Part shown: one piece after another, positions 7,039 to 8,631 of the stretch
Layout: each line of letters starts with the position of its first letter
Position numbering within the stretch: position 1 is the stretch's first letter
DNA from: Bacillota bacterium
GTDB lineage: Bacteria; Bacillota; Clostridia; Lachnospirales; Lachnospiraceae
DNA: 8,631 bases
NCBI GenBank assembly: GCA_023415595.1
Contig: JAEZJW010000034.1
Location: 1 to 8,631 of the forward strand
Reading direction: 5' to 3'
Translations under genes and position numbers: made by a program
Notes under the pieces: generated by a model
The model's input: only the letters and a program-made list of their open reading frames with translations
Database searches by the model: none
What the model was told of the DNA's origin: nothing

Positions 7039-8232
7039 ATGCTGAACACCTTAATAAAAGAGCTGAAAGAGCTCTTCGCGGACAAAAAAATATGGTTAGG
7101 AATCCTTACAGTGCTTATTATAATTATAATAGGCACTTCTTATAATAGAAAGATTGAGACGGAGCATATCTCAGATCACCTCAGACTCGGTGTAATCAAT
7201 AATGATGACAGTACCTATTCTGAGCTGCTGCTCAGTTATTTTCATGGCAGCGAGACCTTCTCCAGCTTAATAACCGTAACCATTGGGGAAGAGGAAGAGG
7301 TAAAGAAAGCCTTTGCAGAGGGGAAGCTGGACATCTTCATTGAGATTCCGAAGGGTTTTGCTCAGAATATGATCCAGATTGAGCATCTTCCCATCAATGT
7401 TACGATTAATATAAAGGATACAACGAAAGCGATCCTGTTCCAGAATGTACTCCAGAGTTATGAGAAGTTCATCTCGGCCGTAGAAGTAAATGCGGTCGGA
7501 TTGTACGATATCATGGAACAGGAAGGCGCCGAACAGAAGTTGATTGACGATACAAATGTTTCCATATCCCTGGATCTGATCTTCACAGCTCTTGGAAAGG
7601 AAGAATTCTTTAACTTCAAAGAGATAGCGACCTTTCCGAAGATACGGATCAGTGAGTATTACCTGATCTCCATCCTCATCATGGGATTAATGTATGCCGG
7701 CTTGTATGCGGGCTTTAGGCTCCTGAGAGAAATAAGGCAGGGAACCTTCTTAAGGATTAAGACGACAAGAATGCCGGTATATCAGTTCTTATCCGCGAAG
7801 ATATTATTCCTGTCAGTATTCTTATCAGCAGCTGCATCCTCAGCGATCTGTATTATCAGTGGAAGCAGACCATCCCCCCAGATTTTGCTTTTTGGCAGTT
7901 CCCTGGCATTATTCTGTGTTACGATGCCCATGCTTCTCAGCGCCTTCTTTGAAACCACACAGCGATTTATACTGGTAGGGAATCTGCTGGTATTCTATTT
8001 TGCGGTGATCGGAGGGGGAATTATTCCCATCATGTTCCTCCCGCAGGATATTCTTCGGTTATCTCGAGTTACACCGTATTACTATATGATGGAGGGGATG
8101 ATTCGGATGAAACAGGGACAGCCTGAGATTGCGGGCAGAATCAGCATCATCCTGCTCCTTGTATCCCTGCTTTTCTTTGTTGGTACCCTACTATTCTTTA
8201 CAAGAAGGAGGGTAATCAATGAAGAAGCATAG
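7039..8232 (+). CDS. ABC-2 type transporter permease, first subunit
   Basis: The protein has 397 residues. GGAGG (7029-7033) lies 5 nt before ATG 7039; ATG 7035 is in another frame and is not used. The layout is that of the ABC2_membrane_3 class. A first helix (about 18-34) is followed by a large extracytoplasmic domain (about 35-205) containing LGVINNDDS and a KAFAEGKLDIFIEIPKGF segment typical of the class. Then come about five helices (206-228, 250-274, 282-303, 308-335, 367-386), with the family signature LPQDILRLSRVTPYYYMMEGM at 334-354. Such proteins pair with a second permease and an ATPase to export drugs, lipids or polymers. The start lies 22 nt after the rhomboid-like gene, and the 3' end overlaps the next permease gene by 14 nt. 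The substrate is unknown, and no ATPase gene is adjacent on the left. Confidence 0.88.
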   Translation: MLNTLIKELKELFADKKIWLGILTVLIIIIIGTSYNRKIETEHISDHLRLGVINNDDSTYSELLLSYFHGSETFSSLITVTIGEEEEVKKAFAEGKLDIFIEIPKGFAQNMIQIEHLPINVTINIKDTTKAILFQNVLQSYEKFISAVEVNAVGLYDIMEQEGAEQKLIDDTNVSISLDLIFTALGKEEFFNFKEIATFPKIRISEYYLISILIMGLMYAGLYAGFRLLREIRQGTFLRIKTTRMPVYQFLSAKILFLSVFLSAAASSAICIISGSRPSPQILLFGSSLALFCVTMPMLLSAFFETTQRFILVGNLLVFYFAVIGGGIIPIMFLPQDILRLSRVTPYYYMMEGMIRMKQGQPEIAGRISIILLLVSLLFFVGTLLFFTRRRVINEEA

Positions 8233-8631
8233 AACAGGTTCTTCACTTCAGGATATTATATGGATTCTTCTTCTGAGGATCAGGCTGATTGTAAAGGACG
8301 CAACAACGATAGCTGCTTTACTATCCTCGATTCTGATCTTCTCCATCGTTATCCATGCACTGACATCCTCGGCAGAGGAGCAGAGTGCGCTCCCGGTAGG
8401 TTTCGTGGATTATGACAATAGCGGGGAATCTGAAGCCTTGATGGAACGGCTCTCCGAGGTACCCTCCATCAGAATCGTGGAAGGGGAAGAGAAGGACTTA
8501 CAGAAGCTCTTACTGGATGAGATGGTCAATGCTGTCTTTGTCATAGAGAAGGGTTATGAGAAGCAGCTGAAAAAGGGGCGGCCCGATGAAGTCATTACAG
8601 TTTATTATGTGGACAGTGATAAAGCCTCCAC
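8219..8631 (+). CDS. ABC-2 type transporter permease, second subunit (3' end beyond the window)
   Basis: The first 137 codons are visible. AGGAGG (8206-8211) lies 7 nt before ATG 8219, and the start overlaps the stop of the preceding permease gene by 14 nt, a sign of translational coupling. The N-terminus (MKKHRTGSSLQDIIWILLLRIRLIVKD) precedes one membrane helix (about residues 33-50). The start of an extracytoplasmic domain follows, with PVGFVDYDNSGES (62-74) and a LLLDEMVNAVFVIEKGYEKQL segment (about 94-114). This matches the layout of the upstream gene (its GVINNDDS and LDIFIEIPKGF segments), so the two are probably partner half-permeases that arose by duplication. The rest of the membrane domain lies past the edge. 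Confidence 0.85.
   Translation, partial: MKKHRTGSSLQDIIWILLLRIRLIVKDATTIAALLSSILIFSIVIHALTSSAEEQSALPVGFVDYDNSGESEALMERLSEVPSIRIVEGEEKDLQKLLLDEMVNAVFVIEKGYEKQLKKGRPDEVITVYYVDSDKAS

Overview
The window looks like a chromosomal segment of an anaerobic, low-to-moderate GC Firmicute, most likely a clostridium of the Lachnospiraceae type. This is inferred from strong AGGAGG-type ribosome binding sites, near-consensus sigma-A promoters, intrinsic terminators, and above all a giant fused 2-hydroxyacyl-CoA dehydratase activase/dehydratase-like protein of the sort typical of strict anaerobes. No database search was possible, so the taxonomic call is inference.

Region 1 (1-4088, minus strand) is one uninterrupted coding region that runs off the left edge: 1362 codons are visible. 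It holds two HgdC/BadF-type ASKHA ATPase domains in tandem, a four-cysteine cluster, a DUF2229-type domain and a region resembling the 2-hydroxyglutaryl-CoA dehydratase (HgdB/BcrB-C) fold. Its promoter (TTGAAC-N17-TATAAT on the minus strand) and ribosome binding site lie just upstream. The plus-strand open frames across this stretch are antisense shadows.

Region 2 (4089-4285) is the AT-rich divergent intergenic region. Region 3 (4285-4635, plus) is a small protein made almost only of two LysM domains, with no signal peptide. Region 4 (4636-4906) is non-coding and contains an 86-bp imperfect palindrome and a good intrinsic terminator.

Region 5 (4907 to the right edge, plus) is an apparent operon. 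A perfect-consensus promoter (TTGACA-N17-TATAAT) is followed by a leader of about 215 nt with hairpins abutting the ribosome binding site. Then come a CorA-family divalent cation transporter, a rhomboid/derlin-like membrane protein that lacks the protease residues and carries a zinc-ribbon-like tail, and two ABC-2 type permease subunits, the second cut by the window edge. Gene spacings are 24 nt, 22 nt and a 14-nt overlap, so co-transcription and partly coupled translation are likely. No ABC ATPase is visible; if the two permeases form an exporter, its ATPase must lie to the right or elsewhere in the genome.

The most notable items are the fused double-archerase metalloprotein of unknown substrate, the structured corA leader, the palindromic element, and the non-catalytic rhomboid-like protein with a metal-binding tail.
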